Positions 39,060 to 49,300 of a stretch of DNA of 64,000 nt are shown in pieces (positions within the stretch are counted from its first letter, which is position 1; each line of letters begins with the position of its first letter). This DNA is from an uncultured Clostridia bacterium (GTDB lineage: Bacteria; Bacillota; Clostridia; Oscillospirales; Acutalibacteraceae): NCBI GenBank assembly GCA_904397895.1, contig CAJFOZ010000088.1:1-64000 (forward strand). Reading direction: 5' to 3'. The notes beneath the pieces were generated by a model that saw nothing but the letters and a program-made list of their open reading frames with translations, did not search any database and was not told where the DNA came from. A program made the translations under genes and the position numbers.

Positions 39060-39654
39060 CCCCTTGATTGCAGTTTTATGCTAAAAACCGTATAAACATT
39101 TTATTTTAATTGCTTTTGTTTTCTAATTGGTATGTATTCACAAATTTTAATTCAAATTAAAAAGTGTTTTTCGGTAAATTAATTTATTTTAATATTTTAA
39201 ATCTTCTGAAAATCTAAATATATTACAGGATTATAAAAGATTTTACGGTTTTAATTTCCAGTAATTATATTATAATAGTCTATGTTAATCCTTAAAATTA
39301 CTATCTATTGCATATGAATGCATATGAGTATTACCCTTTTGTTACCTTTTATTAAGTAATTATAGATGTGATCTTTTATGTCTTATAGTTATTTTATACA
39401 AATGATTGCATCTAGCAATCGGAAAGTCAAAGCAAAAAAAGAGTATCGATGTGTTTTTTGTTTGTCAGTACGTTTTTTACGGTATCCTTATTGACCGTAA
39501 AGATATTGAATGAAATAACAGGAGGTGAAAAGGAAGGAGGCTATAGCGGAAAGCCCAATCCGCTAAAAATCCATTTTCTGCAAATAAAAGAACCAACTCA
39601 TTTGAAGAACCAAAAAGGTCTTCGCAAAATTTTGTCAGAAAAGAGGAGAGTACC

Positions 39655-42600
39655 TTGAAGAGAAGAAAAAGCCAGTGTCTTATAGCGCTTGTTCTTTCGG
39701 TCATGATGTTGGTGCCGACATTGGGAATCACCGCTTCTGCTAAAGTGGAACTTGATTCAAGCTTCCAACTTTATATGGTTCCCAACACGCATCTTGACAC
39801 CGCATGGCAATGGCCGTATCAGCACACAGCTGATAACTATCTAAGGAACATGTACAAAAACCAGCTTTCTGCCCTGGAAAGCAATCCCAACTATAAGTTC
39901 ACTACTTCGGCATCCGCCCACTACCAGTGGATCAAAGATTACTACAATGAGGATAACCCCATTGAAAACCAACGGTATTGGGAACGGCTCAAGAAATTGA
40001 TCGAAAACGGCCAGTGGGATATCACCGGCGGCCAGGTGGTCGAGCCCGACCTGAATATCCCCAACGGTGAAGCCCTGGTCCGTCAGAGCCTCTATGCCCA
40101 GCACTTCTTTGAAGAAGAGTTTGGCGAGGAGAACGTACCGACTGCGGGCATGGTTCCCGATGTATTCGGATTCTCCGGCCAGATGCCGCAGATCCTTTAC
40201 AAATCCGGCATGCCTTACTTTGTAACCAGTAAGATTAACTGGAATGAAACCACCGGCCAAGGCGGATCCAGCGATTCTTACAGAAAAGTGAACGACGGCA
40301 ACAGAGGCCGTGATTCCGACATCCTGAACTGGCGTGCTATCGATGGAGAGACTTCGGTTCTTGCCTACCTGCTCTACAACGATTACAACAACACGAGTAC
40401 TGCTGGTGCTGTTCAGCAGATCTTTGACCAGAACTGGCAGGAAGGTAAAGAAACCGGCGTCAAGAGAGCGATGGCTTTCTTTGGCGGCGGCGACATGGGC
40501 CAGGGCCTGGCCGGCAGAGACGGCGACAGCTACGGCTATGTTGAAACAGTGGATGAAGGCACAGTAGCCGACGTCAAAATGAGCACGGTAACAGAATACT
40601 TCGATGATGTTGCTGCCAATGAAGACCTGAGCCAGCTTCGTACCTATGAAGGTGAGATGTATCTCGAATATCACCGCGGTACATACACCACATGGGCCCG
40701 CATGAAGAAGTACAACCGTGACAACGAGATCTTGGGAGAAAGTGCTGAAAAGGCCGCTACTGTCGGCTTCTACACCAATTCCATGCCCAACAACGGTTCT
40801 GACAAAATTCAGGACGCTTGGGAAAAGGTCTTGCTCAACCAGATGCACGACGTACTGCCCGGCTCTGCTCTGGCTTATCAGTACTATGTGACATTTAACC
40901 AGGAAGAACTGGCCGCCAACCTGTTCAACGGCGTGCGCGACAATGCTCTGGGTGCGCTGGCATATCGCGCTGACACCGATGTATCCGGCAAACCGGTATT
41001 CGTTTACAACGATCTTTCCTGGGCACGCGACGGCGAAGTCACTGTGGAACTGCAGTACGACGAGACCCCGCCCAGCAGCGTAGTGGTTTACGACGATGAA
41101 ACCCCCATCTATCCCACCAACATCGCCCGCGATGAGGAGAAGAATACTCTGGATGTAACCTTTATGGCTACCGACGTTCCGGCCATTGGTTACAAAGTGT
41201 TCGATGTGAGAGCAGAAGAAGCTGGCTCCCGCACCACTCCCCTTAAGGTCGACGAGGAAAATCTGACTTTTGAAAACGACTACATCAAGATGAAGATCAA
41301 TCCGGAGACCGGTTATATCTCCAGCTTGCAGTACAGAGACGGCGATTCTTGGCGTGAGACTTTTGCACAGAACGTCGGCACAGAAGGCGCTGAACTTCAT
41401 GTGTACAAAGATACAGAAGTTCGTCCTCCCCAAAACTTCGACGTTTGGGAACTGAACGCTTCTGAGATGAACAAAGAGCCCGACTGGATTGTGGACGGCG
41501 CTCCCAAATCCATCTCTATCGTGGAAAACACTCCTGAAAAGGTCACTGTACGCGTTGTCAAGGAATGGAGCGGTTCTGAGATCGCTCAGGATATGACCCT
41601 GTATGCCGATAGCGACCGCGTGGACGTGCATCTGTCCGCCGATTGGTATCAGCAGAAACGTCTGCTGAAGGTTTCCTTCCCCATCCTGGCTGACGCCGAT
41701 GTGGCCACTTACGAAACTTCCTATGGCGCTATCGAGCGTCCCACCGACCGTTTGAACGACTTTGAAAAAGCCCGTTACGAAGTACCCGGTCACAAGTGGA
41801 TGGACGTCACCGACGAGAGCGGTGAATACGGTGTAAGTATCCTCAACGACGCCAAATACGGCTTCGATTCCCTGCGCAGAACCCTGGGCGGCACTACCTT
41901 TGTGCGTTCGCGCATCACTGTAGCCCGTACTCCTAGGGCTCAGTCGTGGGCACCTTCCGGTCCTTCCGGCGACCACAGCTCCACCTGGACCCCCTACACC
42001 TCTTATGTTGTAGACAGCGGCACACATGAGTTCAACTATTCCATCTATCCCCACAGCGGCAGCTGGAAAGATTCTGAGACCGTCAACGAGGCTCAGGAAC
42101 TCAACTACCCGATGACTGCTTTTGAGGCTCCTAAGGGCGCCAGCAACGGGCTGGGTTCTTCCGAATCCTTCGCAAGCTCTGACAAGTCCAATGTCATTAT
42201 CAGCGCTCTGAAGAACCAGTACGATACTCCCGACGATAACAATACCGTCGTGGTCCGCGTTTATGAATCCAGCGGCAGAGATACCGGCGATGTCACCATC
42301 ACCCTGCCCGGCAACATCGAGAGCGCCAAAGAAGTCAACCTGCTCGAACATGACTACGACAAAGACTTCTACGAAGATTATCAGGTCAAGGATCTGAAGA
42401 TCGATGGCAATAAGATCACCTTTGACATCGGTAAATTTGAGATCTTGACCATCGAAGCCAAATTGACTCCTTCCGAACTGGAAGCTCTCACCATCCCGCA
42501 GGAAAGCGTTGCTCTGACCTATAATCAGACAGCTACCACCTCCAAGTCCAATCGTCAGTATAACCGGATTGACGGCGGCGGACTAGCGGAAGATCCCGGT

Positions 42601-45420
42601 ATGAGCATGCCTGAGATCCAGTGGCCGGAGGACGGCATCGACTATCAGGGCATCAACTTCAGCATGGGCCCCAAGGATGCCGGCAATGTGGTTTTCGGCG
42701 ACGGCTCCACCATTGACGTGAGCACCGACGCCAATTACAGCAAGGTTTACCTTGTAGGCTTTGCAACCGGTAAGGACATGGCCTCGGCTTCCGGTGATTT
42801 CACCGTTACTTACGAAGACGGTTCTACCACCACCAAGAACATCAAGTTCAGCAACTGGCGTACCGATCTCTCCGGATGGGATCGTGAAGCTTGGATCGAC
42901 AATAAACCCTATGTTTACGATACCATTGCTCACTTCAACACCCACTATCATCAGACTCACGGCACCACCGGTGAAAGAGGCTATACCGGCATCATGATGG
43001 AATGCTACAACTATATGTTCCTTTACGATATTGACATCGACGATGCCAAGACCGTAAAGAGCATTACCTTGCCTAACAATGCCAACATGAAGATCGCCGC
43101 CATCACATTGGCCGATCCTGTGGATGGTTATGGTAAAGTGTACGATTCTTCCAAGGCTGACGATTGGTCCTTCGAGGCTCCAACTCCCGACGCTCCTCAG
43201 AACGTTGTCGCTACCTATGAACCTGGAACCAATCCTCCCTACAGCAACTTTGTCATCACTTGGGATAAGGCTGAAAATGCCGTCAAGTACAGGATCCACT
43301 ACGGTTCCTCCCCCGACTTCGTGCCGGATGAGTCCAACCTCCTGGCTGAACAGGGCGGCTTGAGCTACACCCACACCGCTCCCAGCATCCTGGGTCCCGA
43401 CGCTATGGCCGGCAAGGGCCAGCTGTACTACAAAGTAGTGGCCATCGGCAAGGCCAGCAATCTGTCTGAACCTTCCGAGGCTTCCAATGCCATTGCCCCG
43501 CAGTACATCGACTACGCTCAGAACAACAGCAGTGTTACCGTCAGCGGCCAGACCAACGCCACTGAAGCTGGTCCCAAAGCTGTGGACGGCAGCCTGTCCT
43601 CCAAGTGGTGCCAGACCGGCATCAGCTCCAGCAATCCCGCTTGGCTGCGCATCGACCTGACCGGCGAAGAAGGCAAGACCATTAAGGTCAACCGTTTTGA
43701 TCTGTACCACGCTGGAGCCGGCGGTGAACAGGCCAGCGCCAACACTGGTGATTACTACATCGAGTACAGCGCCGACAGCACCAATGGCACCGACGGCACC
43801 TGGACTAAGGTTGTCGATGTGACCGGCAATAAGGACTCCGTCACCTCCCATGTCCTGGAGAGCGAGATCGACGCCCGCTGGATCCGCCTTACCGTCACAA
43901 AACCGGAGGCCACTCCTTGGACCAACGCCGTCCGAATCTATGAATTCAAAGTGATGGGCACCAACCCGAGCTTCACCGAGCCTGCTCCTGTGTCCACCGC
44001 CAACAATGCAGCCATCGCTATGTCCGCCAACGACAATAACGAGATTAACCTGGCTGTTTCTTACGACTACTACAACCAGGCCAATGACACCAATCCTGGT
44101 TCCAAGACCGAAGGCGATACCCAGTTTAAATGGTATAAGAAGTTCACCGACGTTTATGGCGATGTGTATGCCTCCATCCCGGGCGCTACCTCCAAAGAGC
44201 TTACACAGCCTCTGGGTGACATCAACCTGGTAACTTCCTACCGTTGCGACATCACCATCTATGACAGCGACGGGACCAAGGGTGAAACCGTTTCGGTTGA
44301 AATCGATTCCCCCATCTCCACTGCGAAAAACGCCGAGATCGCAGCCACTGCCATCCCGGGCAACCAGATGGAATTCACCGCCAACTACGAGTACTACAAT
44401 TCCATCAACGATACCAGCCCCGGCACCAAGGTCGAGGGCGACACCCAGTTCAAATGGTACAAGCTCGTAGGCGACGAGTACGTTGAGATCGAGGGTGCAA
44501 ACTCCAAGACCCTGGTCCAGACAAACGATGAAGCACGCGAGGCCGAAGCCTACAAGTGCGAAATCACCGTTTATGACAGCGACGGAACTATGGGTAAGAC
44601 CGTTTCCGCTGAGGTAAATACCTACGTCAACGTCATGCTGGGCGCCAAAGTAACGGAGGAAACTTCCACCAACGACTCGGCCAAGAAACTGGTAGACGGC
44701 GATTATGGCACGAAGTGGGACGTTGTCACTGCCAATGAAGATCCCGGCCCCTGCCCGCACTGGGCTATCCTGGACATGGGTGAAGTTAAGAGCATTGACA
44801 AGATCAAGGTTCTCCATGCTAACTCCCATCCTTCTCAGCCTTACGATGAGAATCCCCTCATTGCAACCTATGACTTCGATGTGAGTTACAGCGTTGACGG
44901 TGAAAACTGGACCACCACGGAAATCCGTGCCAATACTGATCCGACCACCACCATCGACTTTGGTGAGACTGTTGAGGCACGCTATGTGAAGATCTACGTC
45001 ATCACTCCTAACGCTGGTACTGAGGAAAATGGCTTCGATTCCCAGTATAAAGCCATCCGAATCCTTGAAGTTGAAGCGCTGCAGAGCATCACAGAGGATA
45101 TCGATGCATCCGAACCGGTTACCCTGTACGAAGGCGACCAGAAACTGGATTCCTTCGACGCTGCCAAGGGTAAGACGGTCGACGTCAAGGTCGATACCGA
45201 AGCTACCTACCAAGGCAAGGTCAATGTCGTGGCCGCTACCTATAGCGATAACGGCGCTTTGCTGAACGTGAAGTCGGTGGCTGTGGATGTCGATGAGACC
45301 GGTGCGATTGATTGCACTCTGTCTGATTTTGCAGTTTCCCAAGACGCTGCTAAGATGAACGTCTTCTTCTGGGCCGCTAATACACAGGCCCCCATCTCCG
45401 AGGCGATTTTAGTTGGCTAA
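39655..45420 (+). CDS. Secreted GH38 alpha-mannosidase with C-terminal fibronectin-like, F5/8-type C (CBM32-like) and duplicated Ig-like modules
   Basis: Signal peptide; NTHLDTAWQW, VPDVFGFSGQMPQIL, NQMHDVLPGS; C-term repeats EGDTQFKWYK; discoidin-like WLRIDLTGEEGKTIKVNRFDLYH and HWAILDMGEVKSIDKIKVLH. Confidence 0.9.
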   Translation: MKRRKSQCLIALVLSVMMLVPTLGITASAKVELDSSFQLYMVPNTHLDTAWQWPYQHTADNYLRNMYKNQLSALESNPNYKFTTSASAHYQWIKDYYNEDNPIENQRYWERLKKLIENGQWDITGGQVVEPDLNIPNGEALVRQSLYAQHFFEEEFGEENVPTAGMVPDVFGFSGQMPQILYKSGMPYFVTSKINWNETTGQGGSSDSYRKVNDGNRGRDSDILNWRAIDGETSVLAYLLYNDYNNTSTAGAVQQIFDQNWQEGKETGVKRAMAFFGGGDMGQGLAGRDGDSYGYVETVDEGTVADVKMSTVTEYFDDVAANEDLSQLRTYEGEMYLEYHRGTYTTWARMKKYNRDNEILGESAEKAATVGFYTNSMPNNGSDKIQDAWEKVLLNQMHDVLPGSALAYQYYVTFNQEELAANLFNGVRDNALGALAYRADTDVSGKPVFVYNDLSWARDGEVTVELQYDETPPSSVVVYDDETPIYPTNIARDEEKNTLDVTFMATDVPAIGYKVFDVRAEEAGSRTTPLKVDEENLTFENDYIKMKINPETGYISSLQYRDGDSWRETFAQNVGTEGAELHVYKDTEVRPPQNFDVWELNASEMNKEPDWIVDGAPKSISIVENTPEKVTVRVVKEWSGSEIAQDMTLYADSDRVDVHLSADWYQQKRLLKVSFPILADADVATYETSYGAIERPTDRLNDFEKARYEVPGHKWMDVTDESGEYGVSILNDAKYGFDSLRRTLGGTTFVRSRITVARTPRAQSWAPSGPSGDHSSTWTPYTSYVVDSGTHEFNYSIYPHSGSWKDSETVNEAQELNYPMTAFEAPKGASNGLGSSESFASSDKSNVIISALKNQYDTPDDNNTVVVRVYESSGRDTGDVTITLPGNIESAKEVNLLEHDYDKDFYEDYQVKDLKIDGNKITFDIGKFEILTIEAKLTPSELEALTIPQESVALTYNQTATTSKSNRQYNRIDGGGLAEDPGMSMPEIQWPEDGIDYQGINFSMGPKDAGNVVFGDGSTIDVSTDANYSKVYLVGFATGKDMASASGDFTVTYEDGSTTTKNIKFSNWRTDLSGWDREAWIDNKPYVYDTIAHFNTHYHQTHGTTGERGYTGIMMECYNYMFLYDIDIDDAKTVKSITLPNNANMKIAAITLADPVDGYGKVYDSSKADDWSFEAPTPDAPQNVVATYEPGTNPPYSNFVITWDKAENAVKYRIHYGSSPDFVPDESNLLAEQGGLSYTHTAPSILGPDAMAGKGQLYYKVVAIGKASNLSEPSEASNAIAPQYIDYAQNNSSVTVSGQTNATEAGPKAVDGSLSSKWCQTGISSSNPAWLRIDLTGEEGKTIKVNRFDLYHAGAGGEQASANTGDYYIEYSADSTNGTDGTWTKVVDVTGNKDSVTSHVLESEIDARWIRLTVTKPEATPWTNAVRIYEFKVMGTNPSFTEPAPVSTANNAAIAMSANDNNEINLAVSYDYYNQANDTNPGSKTEGDTQFKWYKKFTDVYGDVYASIPGATSKELTQPLGDINLVTSYRCDITIYDSDGTKGETVSVEIDSPISTAKNAEIAATAIPGNQMEFTANYEYYNSINDTSPGTKVEGDTQFKWYKLVGDEYVEIEGANSKTLVQTNDEAREAEAYKCEITVYDSDGTMGKTVSAEVNTYVNVMLGAKVTEETSTNDSAKKLVDGDYGTKWDVVTANEDPGPCPHWAILDMGEVKSIDKIKVLHANSHPSQPYDENPLIATYDFDVSYSVDGENWTTTEIRANTDPTTTIDFGETVEARYVKIYVITPNAGTEENGFDSQYKAIRILEVEALQSITEDIDASEPVTLYEGDQKLDSFDAAKGKTVDVKVDTEATYQGKVNVVAATYSDNGALLNVKSVAVDVDETGAIDCTLSDFAVSQDAAKMNVFFWAANTQAPISEAILVG

Positions 45421-45460
45421 TGCTTGCTATGTCCCATTGATAGCATGATGGTTTAAAGCT

Positions 45461-45499
45461 AGGGGGAAACTTTTTCATACGACGAAAAAGTTTCCCCCT
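45461..45499 (+). terminator. Strong terminator after GH38 gene
   Basis: AGGGGGAAACTTTTTC-ATACGAC-GAAAAAGTTTCCCCCT then T-run. Confidence 0.85.
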
Positions 45500-45635
45500 C
45501 CTTTTTTCCTCCTCTATTTTACAAAATTCGACGGCATAGCCAATTCTTTGGAATCTTGTGTACGAATGAAAAACCTGAGCCGGGTCCAAGGCTTCAAATT
45601 TGCAATATAGCAACTGACTATAACATAGAATCGAG

Positions 45636-47486
45636 ATGAGTAATTTGTCAAAAGTCCGTCAAAGTGAACCGCTGAAAAAAGAGAAGCATAATAAAAAATT
45701 TTCTAAAAAGTTGTTTTTTATTATACTTGCTAGTTGCTTGCTAGTTGCTGTAGCTGTTATCCTTGTGATCTGGATTGGGGGTAACAATCAAGCGGATCAA
45801 TCCAAATATTCCATCGGTTATGCGGTGGAAACCAATCCGGGCGGCGAATGCCTAAACGTCGACGTCACGTTAGACATCGATAAACTAAATGAAAAACGCA
45901 CCATCGATCTTTACAAAGGTTTGATGACGGCACAATGGCTCGAATGCGTCGATGATTCCGGCAATGAAGTGCCTTATACTGAGTCAACCGATTTAGTTTC
46001 AATCGGCCCTATCGACGAAACCACCAAAACAGTGCATTTCAAATACGACGCTTATCTTGGCCAGACCGGCGAAGAATGGGAGGATACCTCCTATATCCAA
46101 GGATGCCTTTTTGAGGATCTCGTCACCTTCTCCGGTGAGTATGCTTTGCTCACCCCATACGTCGATCCAGACTTTTTGGATTCCATCGGCAAATATGTAA
46201 CAAGTGCATCCTTCACCTTTAACTATCCTGAGGACTGGCAGTCCATTTTACCCTATCAGGCCCCGCTGGCTGAACAGCGTTCCTTTACCCAAAATAAACC
46301 TGACTGGGATTTCTTCAACAGCATCAGCAAATCCGCCTTTTGTTTCGGACAATTCGAGCAAAATGAGAATTTCAAAGACACCATGGTATTTGTCGACAAA
46401 GGCATTACCGACAATGTCTCCGAACATTCCCTGGAAGCTCTGACCATATTCTTAGACTATTACACCACCATCTTTGGCGAACCTTTGGACGATGTACCCA
46501 TTGTCCTGCTTCGGAACCGTCCGTCGGATGATTGCATCGTTGTAGGCGGCATCGGAAGCGGTAGTTCCGCCCTTTCCATCAACATGCGCATGGCGGATGA
46601 CGTTAGGGTCCTATCCAACATGGTGTATCACTCCTTCTTTGACAGCAAGGTAAAATCACGCAACCTTCGTTACGCAACCAACAATTGGCTGTATGACGGA
46701 CTGGCCGAATATTACGTCGGCATCTCGGCAGGGATCTTGCCCGACACCATTAAAGATGAGTATGAAATCGAAGCCCCGGCCTCTATGCCGGAACGGTATC
46801 TTGAGTATCTGTACTTTTCATTGAAGGAACCCGGGCTGCTAGCTGTAAGCCCTACCGATGAAATGAATATGTACAGCGCCCAGCAAGAATTTTATATGGG
46901 TGTCAAAATCCCTCTTGTCATCGACACCATCAACTACTCCATCGAACAGCAGGAGGAACAACCGGATGGTTTGATTAAGGCGCTGGTGGAACAAGGTTCC
47001 AATCCCAAGCCCATCGATGTCGAGAAATTCCTACAGGATCTCTGTGGCCCTGATTACGAAGCCATTAAGAACTACATCTCCGGCCGGGCATTGATCCCCA
47101 ATTATAGGGAGTATAACATCGACGCCCTGCCGCCTGCGCAAATCCTCAGCATCTTAGACGCCGATGAGGAGGTATACTCCTATTTGTTCATCGAAGAATC
47201 GGCCTATTATCCCTACGAGCCACTCTATCTGCTCAATGAGGAACCCTTTATGGCCGAAGTTGCCAAACGTGGAATCCACTACAATACCCCCGAAATCCAA
47301 AACGAGGTCAAAGGTTTCTCCACTGTTCTCGACCGGTTGCTCCTCCAATACGCCATGTGGGCCAGCTTAGCCGGCATCGACGACATCACGCAACCCAACA
47401 TTCTCCGCGATCTCACCCAGGAAGAAGTGACAAAACAATGGGATGAGCTCCGTGAAGAAATCGGTTATGAGATCGACCTATCCTGA
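45636..47486 (+). CDS. Membrane-anchored peptidase_MA/M1-like protein, degenerate zinc motif
   Basis: N-term TM; NMVYHSFFDSK...NNWLYDGLAEYY in place of HExxH...NEG[FL]AxY; paralog of next gene. Confidence 0.7.
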   Translation: MSNLSKVRQSEPLKKEKHNKKFSKKLFFIILASCLLVAVAVILVIWIGGNNQADQSKYSIGYAVETNPGGECLNVDVTLDIDKLNEKRTIDLYKGLMTAQWLECVDDSGNEVPYTESTDLVSIGPIDETTKTVHFKYDAYLGQTGEEWEDTSYIQGCLFEDLVTFSGEYALLTPYVDPDFLDSIGKYVTSASFTFNYPEDWQSILPYQAPLAEQRSFTQNKPDWDFFNSISKSAFCFGQFEQNENFKDTMVFVDKGITDNVSEHSLEALTIFLDYYTTIFGEPLDDVPIVLLRNRPSDDCIVVGGIGSGSSALSINMRMADDVRVLSNMVYHSFFDSKVKSRNLRYATNNWLYDGLAEYYVGISAGILPDTIKDEYEIEAPASMPERYLEYLYFSLKEPGLLAVSPTDEMNMYSAQQEFYMGVKIPLVIDTINYSIEQQEEQPDGLIKALVEQGSNPKPIDVEKFLQDLCGPDYEAIKNYISGRALIPNYREYNIDALPPAQILSILDADEEVYSYLFIEESAYYPYEPLYLLNEEPFMAEVAKRGIHYNTPEIQNEVKGFSTVLDRLLLQYAMWASLAGIDDITQPNILRDLTQEEVTKQWDELREEIGYEIDLS

Positions 47487-47503
47487 GTGGAGGAGTCAAA
47501 ACT

Positions 47504-49198
47504 ATGCGGGTCACTAGGAATACCAAAATCATACTTGCTGTCGCCATCCCTTTGGTGATACTCATCGGCGCTTTTACGGCTTGCTTCTTGGCTGTGGACA
47601 TCCCTCCCAGCTTTGAATACAATGTATCGGTATCGGAAGAGGATTCACAAACACTTCATGTTGACATGACCATTTCTATGCCGTGGTTGTGCAAAAAACA
47701 AGATGTTTATGTGTATCTAGGCAATAAGAATATCCAGCTTCGTTCCTGTACCGACTCTTCGGGGAACAACCAACAACCCGTTGTATCAAACGACATAGCC
47801 GCTATCCCGGTTTCCCGAGGGGGCACTGTCCATGTCGGCTATGACGTCAGTGTTTCTGTATCGGCCAAACACGGCAACAGGGGCGCTATTACAGACGATT
47901 ACATCGTCTTTGATGGGGATCAGGTCTTTTTGCTCCCGGCCGAGTTTTATGTATTTGACCAACAAGGCGTCGAGAATTCCGTAAAAAGTATCGATATGTC
48001 TTTTCAGTTCCCGGAGGATTGGAAAAAGATCATCCCCTTTGAGCGAATTGAGCATCCGCAGTGGATGGATATCTACAAAATTGCAAAAAACGCCTTTGTA
48101 TTCGGTCAATTCGATGAGAAACAGAACCCAGACACCGGGCTCAGTATCTACACCCTTCCCGGACAAATGGTGGACGATACAGAAGGGTTCGACAGCCTAT
48201 TTGCATATTACAACGATTTGTTTGGAAGCAAACCCTCTTCTTATAATATCGTGCTGCTCCCCCCCGATGATTCGGGTGAAAAAATCATGGGAGGTGCAGG
48301 TACCGGTACGGTGGCTGCATCCTTTGATCCCGATTTGCTCCGGGATTGGCAATTGTTGTCCCACCGTATGTTCCATGCCTTCTATGACAATGCCGCACCG
48401 TACGTCAATGTGCATGCGGCGCCTAATCTATGGCTCAATGAAGGGCTGGCCACCTACTACGAAAATCTGGCTACCGACGCCCTGCCGGAAGCTCTGAAAT
48501 CACAATTAGGAGTTGATGTCAACCGCCAGATGGCGCTTACCTTTGACCAGTACTTATACATGCGTCTGAAAGAACCGTTCTCTTACAACTTCGCCCCCAT
48601 GGACGAAAATCAGATTACTTCGGAAGCCATGAGTGAATTCTTACATTATACGACGGCTCCTCTCATTGTGCAGGCATTTGAAAACATCTCCCTAGAACAG
48701 GGTAACGAGCCCAACGCTCTATTGCGCTACTGTCTGGATGAAAGTGCCTTTGAGGACCGCTATACCGCCCTCACGGCAGCCATGGATCTGCTGGGAGGCC
48801 AGGCGCAGGACTTCTGTGAGAATTATCTGATCGGCGTAGGAATCCCTCCGCTTTGGGATTTAAAAGAATATCAGCCTTCCTCAACGGAGGTTCTGGATTC
48901 CCTAAACTACATCGAGATTCTGCTGGGAAGCTGGCAGAAAAAAGAAAACAAGGATTATCCCACCCACATCGTATCAGAAGAAGAGTTGGAAGAGGCAATG
49001 AGCGTTATGGATGACAACAGCATCTCATTGTTGTCCGATGAAGTAGAGGCCCAGCTCAAGGAGTATTGTCCGGAGGTATACGCGCTGGTTGCCGATTATT
49101 ATCAGCAGGCCACCGAAAAGGGGTTTGAGTTGGATGACAAAGACTTGCGATTCAAAATGTATCAAGAAGAATCTCTGGATAATGGAATGACAAACTAA
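47504..49198 (+). CDS. Membrane-anchored peptidase_MA/M1-like protein, degenerate zinc motif (paralog)
   Basis: N-term TM; HRMFHAFYD...NLWLNEGLATYYE. Confidence 0.7.
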   Translation: MRVTRNTKIILAVAIPLVILIGAFTACFLAVDIPPSFEYNVSVSEEDSQTLHVDMTISMPWLCKKQDVYVYLGNKNIQLRSCTDSSGNNQQPVVSNDIAAIPVSRGGTVHVGYDVSVSVSAKHGNRGAITDDYIVFDGDQVFLLPAEFYVFDQQGVENSVKSIDMSFQFPEDWKKIIPFERIEHPQWMDIYKIAKNAFVFGQFDEKQNPDTGLSIYTLPGQMVDDTEGFDSLFAYYNDLFGSKPSSYNIVLLPPDDSGEKIMGGAGTGTVAASFDPDLLRDWQLLSHRMFHAFYDNAAPYVNVHAAPNLWLNEGLATYYENLATDALPEALKSQLGVDVNRQMALTFDQYLYMRLKEPFSYNFAPMDENQITSEAMSEFLHYTTAPLIVQAFENISLEQGNEPNALLRYCLDESAFEDRYTALTAAMDLLGGQAQDFCENYLIGVGIPPLWDLKEYQPSSTEVLDSLNYIEILLGSWQKKENKDYPTHIVSEEELEEAMSVMDDNSISLLSDEVEAQLKEYCPEVYALVADYYQQATEKGFELDDKDLRFKMYQEESLDNGMTN

Positions 49199-49230
49199 AA
49201 TTCTCGGATCATTTGATTGACACAATATTA

Positions 49231-49275
49231 AAAAAGAGCCGTCCTGTTCTTTTCGTAGAACAGGACGGCTCTTTT
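49231..49275. terminator. Bidirectional terminator
   Basis: AAAAAGAGCCGTCCTGTTCT...AGAACAGGACGGCTCTTTT. Confidence 0.8.
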
Positions 49276-49300
49276 CTAAATCGCCCTTGCCTTGAGAAAC

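Noticed and set aside
39841-42351. 836-aa antisense ORF inside the GH38 gene
   Set aside because: Shadow ORF from codon bias; low-complexity V/G/F/I-rich translation without domains, while the + strand has clear GH38 motifs
42583-45342. 919-aa antisense ORF inside the GH38 gene
   Set aside because: Same codon-bias artefact; the sense strand encodes recognisable discoidin and Ig-like modules
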